The notes: generated by a model not told the origin, from the sequence alone. A DNA stretch of 64,000 bases from Halictus rubicundus (GCF_050948215.1 NW_027488589.1:868001-932000), one strand, 5' to 3'. Positions 28,887 to 41,869 are shown, counted from the first letter of the stretch. Numbers and translations are program-made.

Positions 28887-31800
28887 TTGCGAAGCCTTTA
28901 TGACTCATGGCGATTGTCAAAATGCATTGGCACTATCATCACTCGCAAGGATGTGTGGTGCTTGGACAGTGGGGCTACGTCACACACGTGCAATAACAAA
29001 TCCTTGTTTTCAGAATTAAATACTGTCACAGGAAAAGATGTTGGATTGGCCGTAAATAAAAGTGCAGAAATTAAGGGCATTGGAACGGTGTGCCTTACGC
29101 TGTCAAATGGAAAGGAAGTTATTAATGTGAGGTGCAAAAATACACTGTATGTGCCCGATTTGAAAACAAACCTGCTATCGGTGGCCAGCTTAACCAAAAA
29201 TGGAAAGAAGGTTGTATTTGTGGACGACAAAGCAACAATAAGGAATGCTGAAGGGCAAATAGTTGCAGTAGCCTCAAAGATAGGAAACTTATATTTTCTG
29301 AAACCTTCACTAATCTCATTCAAGGCAACTACGCGTGAAATAGAAGAGACAGCGAATATGACAGAAACCTCTAATGAACTATGGCATTTGAGATGTGGAC
29401 ATCTCAATGCAGCAGACTTGAAGAGTTTAATATCCAAACAAATGGTGAAGGGTTTGACGATGAACCTGAGCAATAATATGCTCACCTGTGAAACCTGCAT
29501 AAAGGGTAAGCAAACTAAAATTCCATTCACTCCATCGACCCATAAGAGCAAACAACCACTTGAATTGATACATTCAGACGTTTGTGGGCTGATGCGTACC
29601 ACATCTATTGGTGGGGCAAAATATTTTGCTAGCTTTATAGACGACAAAGCAAGGTGGACGAAGATATACTTCTTAAAGTCAAAGGATCAAGTGAAAGAAG
29701 CTTTTAAAGAATTCAAGGCTCTAGCTGAAAATGAAATTGGTAAAAAGATCAAGACCTTAAGAACGGATAATAGACTCGAATATTGCGGTAAGGAGTTCAG
29801 CAAACAACTAAGTGAGTGGGGAATTAAGCATGAAAGAACTGTTGCATACACGCCACAACAAAGTGGTGTCGCTGAGAGGTTGAATAGAACGCTCGTCGAA
29901 ATGGCAAGATGTATATTAATAGACGCTGATCTACCAAAGAAATTCTGGGCAGAAGCGATAAATACCTCGATGGACATAAGGAACTGATTTCCTACTAAGG
30001 CTTTGAAGGATGTCACACCGTACGAATGTTGGTTTGGAAAGAAGCCTGACGTATCACATTTTAGGATTTTTGGATGCAAAGCATACGCTGTAGACAATAC
30101 GCCTAACCGCGATAAACTAATATCAAAGTCGCAAGCATGTATTTTTACAGACTACGCAGATGACGCAAAGGAATACAGACTCTGGAACACACAATCACAG
30201 AAACTGATCAAAAGCAGAGACGTGAGATTCATCGAGAAAGATTTCAAAAAGGAGGTTGAAAAAGGCACTCTGAAAGTTGCATTAACAAATGACAATAACA
30301 TGTCACTGGAAACCGAGGCTGAAGAGGCTGATGGCAATATCCATGAGGATGAGGAAAGCCATGATTCGAATGAAGATTCTGGCCACAGTCTGAATGAAAA
30401 CCGACCCAACAGTGGTTTCAGGAGAGGACGTGGCAGGCCAAAAATCATTCGAACAGGAAACAGAGGTGCGCCGAAGAAACAATACAACCTGGTACCTATC
30501 CAACATCAAGCTAACATGATCCACGAAGAATATCCAACATTGGAAGAAGCACTAAAAGGTCCGAATTCAAATGACTGGAAAAGCGCAATGGAGAAGGAAT
30601 ATGACGCTCTCAAAAGCGCGGGTGCATGGATTGAAGTTGAAAAGCCGACTAACAAAAATGTTATTGGATGTAAGTGGGTTCTAAGAACAAAACTCCGTTC
30701 TGATGGAACCATTGAGCGCCGAAAAGCGCGACTGGTGGCAAAAGGTTTTGCCCAGCAACCTGGCATAGATTTCATGGAAACGTATGCACCAGTGGCCAGA
30801 ATAGGCACGATAAGGATTGTCATGGCGCTTGCCGCCGAATGGAATCTGTCATTATTCCAATTGGATGTGGAAATGGCTTATATAAATGGCGACCTTGAAG
30901 AGGAAATTCACATGGAACAACCTGAAGGATTTCGAGATAACACAGGGAAGGTTCTACTCTTGAAAAAGGCACTTCATGGTTTGAAACAGTCTGGAAGACA
31001 ATGGTTTCAAAAGCTAGATAGTAAGCCAAAATCATTCGGATTGAGGGCTATAAATGCGGATAAATGTTTGTAATTCCGAAAATGTGAACAGAATGTACTT
31101 ATAGTGGTCGTATACGTGGACGACATTAACATAGCGACGAACCAACTAAGTGCATTCAACCAACTCAAGAAAGAGTTGAGCACTGATTTTCGCACGAAGG
31201 ATTTTGGACCACTGAGTTATTGTCTGGGAATTGAATTTAAACGCAATAATAAATCCGGTGAATTATATATGTTTCAGAAAAAGTATATTACAGGCATACT
31301 ACAACGTTTCGTAATGATGGATGCCAAACCAGTACAAACACCACTAGAGCCGAAGATCAAATTATCACAGGAAATGAGACCAAAGACTGACGATGAACGA
31401 TCGAGAATGAAGTCTGAACCATACCGATCTTTGGTGGGCTCACTTATGTATGCGGCAGTATCCACGAGGCCGGACATAGAATATGCTGTAAGTATGTTGA
31501 GCCGATTTAATGAAAATCCAGGAGGGAAGCACTGGACATCCGCGAAAAGGGTACTACGTTACCTTAAAGGACGATATCGCACGGTATCACTTACAAAAAG
31601 ACGGGATGCGATTTTCACGGATTTGTGGACTCAGACTGGGGCAGCAACATGGATGATAGGAAATCCCAAACAGGCTACATATTGAGATTAGCAGACGCAC
31701 CCATCACGTGGGAGTCTAGAAGACAGAGATGCGTTGCACTGTCGAGTGTGGAGGCTGAGTACATGGTGCTAACTGATTCAATCAAGGAAGCGGTTTACCT

Positions 31801-32110
31801 GCGAAGCCTCTTGAGCAAACTTGCGATGTCCGAAGTTGACCATGGGGGAGCCATCGTATATTGCGATAATCAAGGAGCCCAAAAGTTGATAAAGAATCCA
31901 GTATTCCATTCGCGAACCAAGCACATCGATATCCGCTATCACTATATCCGCGAGATATATCAAGGGGGGGGGGGGTCGATGTTGAATATATCCCAACGCA
32001 AAACATGCTGGCAGACTTGTTAACTAAGAGTCTTTGTAATGTCAATCACGCTAAATTAATGCGCGGCTTAGGACTGAATGCCATTGATAAGTGTCCACGT
32101 TGAGAGGGGG
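28887..32110 (+). pseudogene. pol: Copia copy 2 pol (PR-IN-RT-RH), multiply broken
   Basis: Domains in Copia order. Protease: DSGATSHTC near 28963-28989. GAG-pre-integrase: LWHLRCGHLN, CETC. Integrase: HSDVCGL, RTDN (followed by Arg where Gly is usual), SGVAERLNR. Reverse transcriptase: from about 30540, with ARLVAKGF, FQLDVEMAYINGDL, VYVDDINIATN. RNase H: from about 31625, with DSDWGSN, SSVEAEYM, YCDNQGA, SRTKHIDI. Breaks: TGA at 29985-29987 (shared with copy 1), TAA at 31071-31073, a one-base deletion near 31571 (shared with copy 4), and a shift in the G run 31964-31975 that loses the RNase H C-terminus. A GAGAGGGGG polypurine tract precedes the LTR at 32111. Confidence 0.93.
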
Positions 32111-32326
32111 TGTTAGAAATAAATTCACCGCGCTCACTCAACTGCTTCCTGCGCGCCCTCTAGTCTATTCTATTCTCGATGTATTTTTCTTCTTTATCTA
32201 ACCACGCTCTGCTACCACGTGTATATGTACAGAAATAAAGGCATGTATTATACAAAATAAGGTGAAGAGGTTTAATAGGACAACCTGAAGATCCTTCGGG
32301 AACATAAGGATTAACAAAATCTAACA
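32111..32326 (+). repeat. Copia copy 2, 3' LTR
   Basis: 216 bp, TGTTAG to CTAACA, followed by GAGGT at 32327-32331. The matching GAGGT lies before the 5' LTR at 18940-18944. Confidence 0.95.
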
Positions 32327-32331
32327 GAGGT

Positions 32332-32435
32332 ATTTATTTTAAGATTTATTTAATAACGTATTTTCCATAGTGTTCTGTAACTGAAACCTGAATACGTTGA
32401 TCCAATCAAAAATCTACAGTGCAGAAGCACGGAAG
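32332..32435 (+). repeat. Mariner 5' remnant beyond Copia copy 2
   Basis: Nearly identical to 16554-16658 (5' leader and first transposase codons of the mariner) and then diverges abruptly at GCACGGA. It shows that copies 2 and 4 carry the same right flank. Confidence 0.85.
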
Positions 32436-32987
32436 TTCTTATCCCCACAGCGACAATACGGAGCACTTCAAGGTTTTCTTTTGCGTGACCTGACTTTTGG
32501 AATGTAGCGGCTCACGGTTGGCGACCGTAATAACCATTAGGACGGTCCGCTTACAGACGTCAAGGATTAGGCCATAAAACCGTCCTCGGCATCTGCAAAG
32601 TCAAAAATGACTTTACTTCTTTATTGGTTTTACGTGTGCAATAACAGAAGCATCGCCAGCCTGTGCACCGCTACGGGACCGCCTGGCCACGCGGCCAGCA
32701 CGGTCAAGGAAAGTCCCAAAGTGTTTATAGTCGCCTAACCGAGCGACAGGGATTTCCCTTCGCCCGCCGAACAGGCGGAAGCAATAAAAAATAAAACTAC
32801 CACTCTGACGGCCTCAAAGTTGTAGGCTCCACCCCGGTACCTTCGGAAAAGGTAACGCCTTTCCCGACGAAAATATAAATAGCGACCATCCGAGACAGCG
32901 GGTCAGATTTTGTACACGCGCCTTCCCTACTCCGTCGGCTTAATAAAGTACTTTGTAAAAAACCGAACACACGTCATTTTACCTACA
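32436..32987 (+). promoter_or_regulatory. LTR-like promoter block
   Basis: About 550 bp with U3-R-U5-like layout: TATAAATAG at 32874-32882, AATAAA at 32942-32947, and an end ACCTACA at 32987. The start (AGTTCTTATCC) is not a standard TG, and no partner LTR or primer site was recognised, so it may be a solo LTR of an unknown family or a host promoter. It lies directly before an F-box reading frame. Confidence 0.45.
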
Positions 32988-33000
32988 GTCCGAGTCGTCA

Positions 33001-33168
33001 CAGGAACCTCTAGACGTAGATCTCATTCTTATGCGACTACCAGCGGAGTGGTTGGATGTCTGCAGAACTGATGGGAGTCTACTAAGACGATGTACAAGGC
33101 ATCGCGAGCGTCGCATAGAGTGGAGAATGATGAAAGACTTCCGAAGAAATGCAGCTGCTGACCGTTGA
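33001..33168 (+). pseudogene. F-box gene fragment, third copy
   Basis: Plus-strand frame with the F-box tail motif EWLDVCRTDG and a basic stretch (RRCTRHRERR), ending at TGA 33166-33168. It aligns with KWLNVCRADPHLRR of the intact gene, but the middle of the F-box (about a dozen residues) appears deleted and sequence identity is much lower than between copies 1 and 2. The frame stays open leftward into the end of the LTR-like block. It is a diverged paralogue, probably broken, joined to an R1-like LINE. Confidence 0.55.
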
Positions 33169-33179
33169 ATCACAGCGGA

Positions 33180-34296
33180 ATTGGAAGTTCTGAATCTTGT
33201 GATTTCTCGGCCGTACCGGCGCCGCGCGGCATTGCAGGCACGCCGGAGCTCCGCAATGCCGGCGGACCACCAGTACGCCGCCCTCCTTGGGGCGAACCGG
33301 ATGCGGGGCATGGCGGTGTCGCACACCGCCGTCATTACCTCCCGCAGCCGCCTCGCCCCTTGCGCAGGCGTCAGCTCAGACAGGGCCGGCCCCGTCCATG
33401 TCGCCGCGGCTACCGAGGCCCCGAACGCGTCCGCGTCCAGCCGCTTCAAGGCCCATCGCGGCCGTCGGACCCTCGGCCCGGCCGGGAATCCCACGTGTGG
33501 AGGGTGGGCCACACGTTCATGACGATGGGCGTATGGTCTGACGCAATCTCAATCTCCTCGGCCACCTTCCATCCCGACACCCGGCGCACGGCCGAGGGAG
33601 TCCCCCATCTCAGGTCGATAATCGAGACCCCCTGCGGACGCACGCACGTCGGCGTGGATCCCCGGTTAATCAACCGGAGATCCAGGCCGGCCGCCCAGGT
33701 TAACACCTCGCTACCCCTAGTGGTCGTCCTGGGACTCCCCCACGATACCGCGTGGGCATTGAAGTCTCCCAGAACGAGAACCGGGCGGGCGCTGCACCGC
33801 GCGATGCAGCTGTTCAGCCCGCCCAGGAACCCCGAAATTGATCGAGGCCACAGCTCGGCGAGATGTAGATCCCCACAACCGCGATGTCCCCCCATTGCAC
33901 CGCCACGAATCCCTCGCCCCGCTCCAGAAGGGAGACCGACGGGGACCCGGGGCGGCTTCCCGCCACTATTACTACGGAGCCGCTCTCGTCCCCCACCCAG
34001 AAGGGGTGTTCGGGGACGGCGTACGGCTCCGCCGCAACTGCCAGCCCAGCCCACCACTCGCGCACGGCTTGGACAAACAGGTCCTGTGTCGCGCGCGAGT
34101 GGTTGAGGTTCGCCTGGAGAACCGGAGTAGGATTAAAAGTACCTACTCTGACATGGGCTCTGCAGACTCCCCTCCCTGGGGTGGGGGGGGGGGGGGGCTG
34201 GACCCCAGCGCCGTCTGCGGCCGCTGCGCGGATGCAGCCCAAGACGCGCCTTTCTCTTTCGTCGCCGCGCGGCCCCTCTTGGGAGCCGGAGCACAC
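33180..34296 (-). pseudogene. R1-like LINE ORF2, endonuclease part only
   Basis: Three overlapping minus-strand frames carry successive parts of an R1-type APE domain. LQANLNHSRAT and AAEPY lie at about 34100-33990, then after a frameshift near 33850 come LVLGDFNAHAVSWG and ASDHTPIV (about 33770-33530). After another shift near 33500 comes the linker rich in Arg/Ala (RRAAYWWSAGIAELRRACNAARRRY), to about 33200. APE catalytic motifs are recognisable, but reverse transcriptase is absent: the element ends next to the F-box fragment. At least two frameshifts make it non-functional. Confidence 0.8.
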
Positions 34297-36219
34297 GCTT
34301 TGGCCCCGAATCTATGGCCCGATGGTCTCCCCAGGTCCGCGCAGAGCGGACACCTGGGGGCGACCTTGCAGGCCGAAGCCCGGTGCTCCGCCGCCCCGCA
34401 GCGGTAGCACAACGCGCCTCTGTCGACCGCGCTCTTACATGTCGCCCGCGTGTGCCCCGTCTCCAAGCAACGGAAGCATTGGAGGGGCCGCTCCCTCAGC
34501 GCCTGGACGCGGGCCGAGGACCAGCCGACCAGCAGCCGGCCCCCCGCCACCACTTTCTTGACGGCCGCGAGGGGGCCCTGGGCCCAACAGGAGCCCAGCG
34601 CCTGCTCCGAGGCGGGTCTGCGGATCTCGCCGAACCGGAACTCCGCCGCGGAACACCCCGCCGCCGCCGCCAGCGCCGCAGCTACGTCACCGGACGACAC
34701 CGAGTCGTCCAGGCCCGCCACGCGCACCTCGCCGCGCTTGACCGCTTGGGAGACCTTAACCCCGGTCCCCCCAAGCGCCTCGGCGATCCTCCCGGAGAGG
34801 ACCCGTGCCTTCTCCTGGCACCCCGTGCCCCTGACCACCAGGAGGATCCCTCCGGTTTTCGACCGCCTGGGATTCACCCCCGACTCGATCCCGATAGCCT
34901 TGAGGTCCACCCTCACTTTTGCCCTGGCCATCACCTCCGAGTAAGTGAGCTTGCAGCTCTCGGGGATGGTGATGGCCACTGCTCCCGTTCTGGGAGTGCG
35001 TCCCAGGCCACCGTCCCTCCCGGCGGCGGGGTTCGCCGCGCTCGCGCCGCCCGCCGCCCTCGGCTCCCTCGCAGCCCGCAGCCGTGAAGCAGCGGCAGCT
35101 GCCTCGGCCGCGGCTGCTCTCGCCGCAGCCTCCTCCGCGGCCATCTTCTTCTTGTCCTTCTTCACCGCCTTAGCCGTCACCTCCATCCACGAGGCCGGGA
35201 CGACCAGTGGCGGAATGACAACGGGGGGCACCACCCTCACGTTGGACACGACCACCGGTCCAGTCCCCTTGGTGACAGACGTCGCCGGCAGAGAAGCCAC
35301 CGGCGTCGCCTCGCGCGCCGACTTACCTTCCGCCCGGAGGGCCGGGGCCAACCTGGCCAGAATCGTCCTGAACCGCTCCTCCATCCGGGCCTCTAGCTCC
35401 CGGTTCCTGGCCGTTATCAGCGCGCCGACCCGGAGAAGCAGGGCTTCAGAGTCCAAAACTCCCGCTACCTCCCCCGACGACCCTATCGCCTCCGTCCCCC
35501 GCGTACGGACCCCCGCTGTCGAGGAGGCGGGGGGCGCCTCCTCTATTGGCGCATGCCCCGCCCGGCGACCGCTGTCGGTGTTCGCCGGCCGCCCGGCCTC
35601 CATTGACCGGAGCCTCGCCCGGAGGTCACCAGCCTCCTTCGCGAGGTCCGCGTTCTGCTCGCGGAGGCGGGCTACCTCCTGGCTCCCCTGCCACGCCTTC
35701 CCGGAAAAGCACCGCTGCATCAAGGTGGTGCAGTGGGCCCTGGCGACTGCAGAACAATCCCGCAAGTCTTTAGCCAGGTCCCCCTTGAGGCCCTTTGAGA
35801 CGGTGGAGACTCTCTCCACCCTCAACATCGCCTCCTCCACCTCCCCCACCAGCTGTGCCGTTGGCATCCTCCCACCCAGCTCGATGAGGTCATCGACCCT
35901 CCTCGTCTGACTCCTCTCGGCGCGGCCGCCGAGGCCCAGGTCCATGATGGGCGTCCCCGACGAGCCCTCCCCGAGGTCCGCCTGCGGCACCGAACCGCCA
36001 CGGGTGTGCTGCCCCCCCCCCCTCTAACCGGGCACGCTTGGGGACAGAGACCCCAGATGTCGCGCCCCGCTTCTCCGCGCCCACGCGCGTCGTGATGGAA
36101 CCGACGGAGCTCGAGATGGAGATGATTGTTTCACCCCCATCCGAGTCCTCGTCCGCGATGACCGCGGCCGCGTCCTCCCCGGCAGTAACCACTGCCATCT
36201 CCTCCCCGGCAGTGACCAC
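34143..36219 (-). pseudogene. R1-like LINE ORF1 (gag-like, three CCHC knuckles)
   Basis: The main frame 34143-35990 encodes 615 residues: a central Ala-rich coiled-coil-like region, then an R1/TRAS-type core and zinc knuckles at about 505-566 (CFRCLETGHTRATC, CYRCGAAEHRASAC, CPLC...H). The upstream frame 35890-36219 (start MVTAGEEMAVV) is probably the true N-terminus; the two are separated by a shift at the C run 36012-36024. The C-terminus overlaps ORF2 across a poly-G tract near 34184. GC content is far above the rest of the island. Confidence 0.82.
36012..36024. other. Poly-C run at a frameshift in LINE ORF1
   Basis: A C homopolymer of about 13 separates two frames of the same protein. 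The length could be a real mutation or an assembly error. Confidence 0.6.
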
Positions 36220-39200
36220 TGCCCTCTCTTCCCCCGCCGTCGCTGGGGACCTCTATCATATCCTATCCTCTTTCCTATAATATCATCTATCCTATCCTAT
36301 TCCCTATCCTATCCTATCCTCTATCCTATCCTATCCTCTATCCTATCCTATCCTCAACCCTATCCTATCCTCAATTCTATCCTATACTCCATCCTATTCT
36401 ATCCGCTATCCTATCCTATCCTCTATAATATCGTATCCTCTATCATATCCAATCCTCTATCCTATAATATCCTCTATCCTATCCAATCCTCTATCCTATC
36501 CTCTATCCTATTCTCTATCCAATCCTATCCTCTTTCGTCTCCTATCCTCTATCCTATCTAATCCCCTATCCCATCCTCTATCCTATCGTTTCCACTATCC
36601 TATCCTTTCCACTATCCTATCCTATCCTCTATCCTAACCTATCCTCTATCCTATCCTATCCTCTATCCTATCCTATCCCCTATCCTATCCTATCGTCTAT
36701 GCTATCCTATCCTCTATCCTATCGTATCCTCTACCCTATCCAATCCCCTATAATATACTCTAACATATCCTATCATATATCCCATCCTATCCCCCATCCT
36801 ATCCTATCCTCTTTCCTATAATATCATCTATCCTATCGTATCCTCTATCGTATCCAATCCCCAATCCTATCCTCTATCCTATCCTATCCTATCCTCTACC
36901 GTCTCCTATCCTGTATCCGATCCAATCCCCTATCGTATCCTCTATCCTATCCTATTCTCCATCCTATCCTCTATCCTATCGTATACTCTATCCTATCCAA
37001 TACTCTATCCTATCCTCTATCCTATCCTATACTCTAACTTATCATATCCTCTATCCTATCTTATCCTCTATAATATTCTATACTCTATCCTATCCTTTCC
37101 GCCATCCTATCCTATCCTGTCCTCTATCGAATCCTGTCCTCTATACTATCCAATCCCCTATCCTATCCTCTATCCGATCCTATCCTCTATCCTATCCTAT
37201 CCTCTATAATATCGTTTCCTCTGTCCTATCCTGTCCTCTATCCTATAATATCATCTATCCTATCCTATTCTCTATCCTATCCTATCCTATCCTCTATCGT
37301 ATCCTATTCTCTATCCTATCCAATCCTATATCCTATACTCTATCCTATCCTATTCTCTATCGTATCCTATCCTCTATCCTATCCTATACTCTATCCTATC
37401 CTTTCCGCTATCCTATCTTATCCTCTATTCTATCCAATCCTCTGTCCTATCCTATCCTCTATCCCGTCCTATACTCAATCCTATCCTATCCGCTATCCTA
37501 TCCTATCCTCTATCCTATCCTATCCTCTTCTCTATCCTATCCTATCGTCTATAATATCGTATCCTCTGTCCTATCCTTGCTCTATCCTATAACATCATCT
37601 ATCCTATCCTCTTCTCTATCCTATCCTATACTCTATAATATCGTATCCTGTATCCTATCCTATCCTTTTCTCTATCCTATCCTATACTCTATAATATCGT
37701 ATCCTGTATCCTATCCTATCCTCTATCGTATCCTATCCTCTATCCTATCCAATCCTATATCCTATACTCTATCCTATCCTTTCCGCTATACTATCTTATC
37801 CTCTATCCTATCCTATCCCCCATCCTATCCTATCCTCTTTCCTATAATATCATCTATCCTATCCTATCCTCTATCGTATCCTATTCTGTATCCGATCAAA
37901 TCCCGTATCCTATCCTATTCTCTATCCTATCCTCTATCCTATCCAATCCGCTATCCTATCCTCTATCCTATCCTATCCCCTATCCTATCCTATTCTCTAT
38001 CCTATCCTGTCCTCTATCATGCAATATCATCTATCCTATCCTATTCTCTATCCTATCCTATCCTATCCTCTACCGTCTCCTATCCTGTACCCGATCCAAT
38101 CCCCTATCGTATCCTCTATCCTATCCTATTCTCTATCCTATCCTATCCTCTATCCTATCCTCTATCCTATCGTATCGTCTATCCTATCCAATCCTCTATC
38201 CTATCCTCTATCCTATCCTCTATCCTATCCTATCCTCTAACTCATCCTATCCTCTATCCTATCCTATCCTCTATCCTATCCTGTCCTCTATCCTGCAATA
38301 TCATCTATCCTATCCTATTCTCTATCCTATCCTATCCTATCTTCTTCCGTCTCCGATCCTGTATCCGATCCAATCCCCTATCGCATCCTCTATCCTATTC
38401 TATACTCTATAATATCCTTTCCGCCATCCTACCCTATCGTGTCTTCTATCAAATCCTATCCTCTATCCTATCCAATCCCCTATCCTATACTGTATCATAT
38501 CCTATCATCTATCCTATCATATCCTCTATCCTATCCTATCGTCTATCCTATCCTCTATCCGACCCTATCATCTATCCTATCCTATCCTCTATCCTATCCT
38601 ATCCTCTATCCTATCCTATCCTGTAGCCTATCCTATCCTCTATCCTATCCTATCCTCTATCTGATCCTATCCTCTATCCTATCCTATCCTCTATCTGATC
38701 CTATCCTCTATCCTATCCTATCCTCTATCCTATCCTATCCTCTATCCTATCCTATCCTCTATCGTATCCTATCGTCTATCCTATCCTATCCTCTATCCTA
38801 TCCTATCCTCTATCCTATCCTATCCTCTATCCTATCCTATCCTCTATCCTGTCCTATCCTCTATCCTATCCTATCCTCTATCCTATCCTATCCTCTATCC
38901 TATCCTATCCTATCCTCTATCCTATCCTATCCTCTATCCAACCCAGCCTCTATCCTATCCTATCCTGTATCCTATCCTATCCTGTATCCTATCCTATCCT
39001 GTATCCTATCCTATCCTATCCTCTATCCTATCCTATCCACTATCCTATCCTATCCTCTATTGTATCCTATCCTCTATCCTATCCTATCCTCTATCCTATC
39101 ATATCCTCTATCCTATCCTATCCTCTATCCTATCCTCTATCCTATCCTATCCTTAATCCTATCCTATCCTTAATCCTATCCTATTCTCCATGCTATCCTA

Positions 39201-41869
39201 TCGTATCCTGTATCCTATCCCATCCTCTGCCCTATCCTATACTCTATCCTATCATATCCTCTATCCTATCCTATCCACTATCCTATCCTATCCTCTATCC
39301 TATCCTCTATAATATCGTATCCTCTATCCTACCCTATACTCTATCCTATAATACCCTCTATCCTATCCTTTCCTCTATCCTACTCTATCCTCTATCCTAT
39401 CCTCTATAATATCGTATCCTCTATCCTATCCTATCCTCTATCCTATAGTATCATCTATCCTATGCTATTCTCTATCCTATCCCATCCTCTGCCCTATCCT
39501 ATACTCTATCCTATCTTATCCTCTATCCTATCCTATCCACTATCCTATCCTCTATCCTATCATGGTCTCTATCCTATCCTATCCGATATTCTATCCTCAA
39601 TCCTATCCTATCCTCAATCCTATCCTATCCCATCCTCTGCCCTATCCTATCCTCTATCCTATCCTGTCCTCTAACCTATATCATCCTCTATCTTATCCTA
39701 TCCTCTATCCTATCCTATCCCCTATAATATCATATCCTCTATCCTATCCTATCCTCAATCCTATCCTATCCTATCCTCTGTCCTCTAATATCTTCTATCC
39801 TATCCTATCCTCTATCCTATCCTATCCTCTATCCTATCCTATCCTCTATCCTATCCTATCCTATCTCCTATCCTATCTTCTATATTATCCTATCCTCTAT
39901 TTTATCCTATCCTCAATCCTATCCTATCCTCTATCCTATCCTCAATCCTATTCTATCCCATCCTCTGCCCTATCCTATCCTCTATCCTATCCTGTCCTCT
40001 ATCCTATCCTATCCTCTAGCCTATCCTATCCTCTATCCTATCCTATCCTCTATCATATCCTATCCTCTATCCTATCCTATCCTCTATCCTATCCTATCCC
40101 CTATAATATCATATCCTCTATCCTATCCTATCCTCAATCCTATCCTATCCTATCCTCTGTCCTATAATATCCTCTACCCTATCCTACCCTATACCCTATC
40201 CTATCCTCTATTCTATCCTCTAACCTATCCTGTCATCTATCCTATCCTATCCTCTATCCTATCCTATCCTCTATCCTATCCTATCCTCAATCCTATCCTA
40301 TCCCATCCTCTGCCCTATCCTATCCTATCCTCTATCCTATCCTATCCCCTATAATATCGTATCCACTATCCTATCCTATCCTCAATCCTATCCTATCCTA
40401 TCCTCTGTCCTATAATATCCTCTATCCTATCCTACCCTATATGCTATCCTATCCTCTATCCTATCCTCTATCCTATCATATTTTCTATCCTATCCTATCC
40501 TCTATCCTATCCTATCCTCTATCCTATCCTATCCTCAATCCTATCCTATCCCATCCTCTGCCCTATCCTATCCTCTATCCTATCCTGTCCTCTAACCTAT
40601 CCCATCCTCTATCCTATCCTATCCTCTATCCTATCCTATCCCCTATAATATCGTATCCACTATCCTATCCTCAATCCTATCCTATCCTATCCTCTGTCCT
40701 ATAATATCCTCTATCCTATCCTACCCTATATGCTATCCTATCCTCTATCCTATCCTCTATCCTATAATACCCTCTATCCTATCCTTTCCTCTATCCTATT
40801 CTATCCTCTATCCTATCCTCTATAATATCGTATCCTCTATCCTATCCTATCCTCTATCCTATACTATCATCTATCCTATGCTATTCTCTATCCTATCCCA
40901 TCCTCTGCCCTATCCTATACTCTATCCTACCATATCCTCTATCCTATCCTATCCTCTATCCTATCCTATCCTTAATCCTATCCTATACTCCATGCTATCC
41001 TATCTTCTATATTATCCTATCCTCTATTTTATCCTATCCTGTATCCTATCCTATCGTCAATCCTATCCTATCCTCTATGCTATCCTATCATCTATCCTAT
41101 CCTCTATCCTATCGTATCCTCTATCCTATCCCATACTCTGCCCTATCCTATACTCTATCCTATCATATCCTCTATCCTATCCTATCCACTATCCTATAAT
41201 AACCTCTATCCTATCCTATACTCTACCCTATCCTATCCTCTATAATATCTTATCCTCTATCCTATACTATCCTCTATCCCATAATATCATCTCTCCTATG
41301 CTATCCTCTACCCTATCCTATCCTCTGTCCTATCCTATCCTCTATCCTATCCTATCCTGTATCCTATCCCATCCTCTGCCCTATCCTATACTCTATCCTA
41401 TCCTGTCCTCTAACCTATATCATCCTCTATCTTATCCTATCCTCTATCCTATCCTATCCCCTATAATATCATATCCTCTATCCTATCCTATCCTCAATGC
41501 TATCCTATCCTATCCTCTGTCCTATAATATCATCTATCCTATCCTACCCTATATCCTATCCTATCCTCTATCGTATCCTCTATCCTATCCTATCCTCTAT
41601 CCTATCCTATCCTCTATCCTATCCTATCTTCTATATTATCCTATCCTCTATTTTATCCTATCCTCAATCCTATCCTATCCTCTATCCTATCCTATCCTCA
41701 ATCCTATCCTATCCTATCCTATCCTATCCTCAATCCTATCCTATCCTATCCTATCCTCTGTCCTATAATATCCTCTACCCTATCCTACCCTATATCCTAT
41801 CCTATCATCTATCCTATTCTGTACCCTTTCCTATCGTCAATCCTATCCTATCCTCTATGCTATCCTATC

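Noticed and set aside
34314..35910. Plus-strand Ala/Pro/Arg-rich frames over the GC-rich LINE
   Set aside because: Antisense shadows of ORF1 with its zinc knuckles; high GC content suppresses stop codons.
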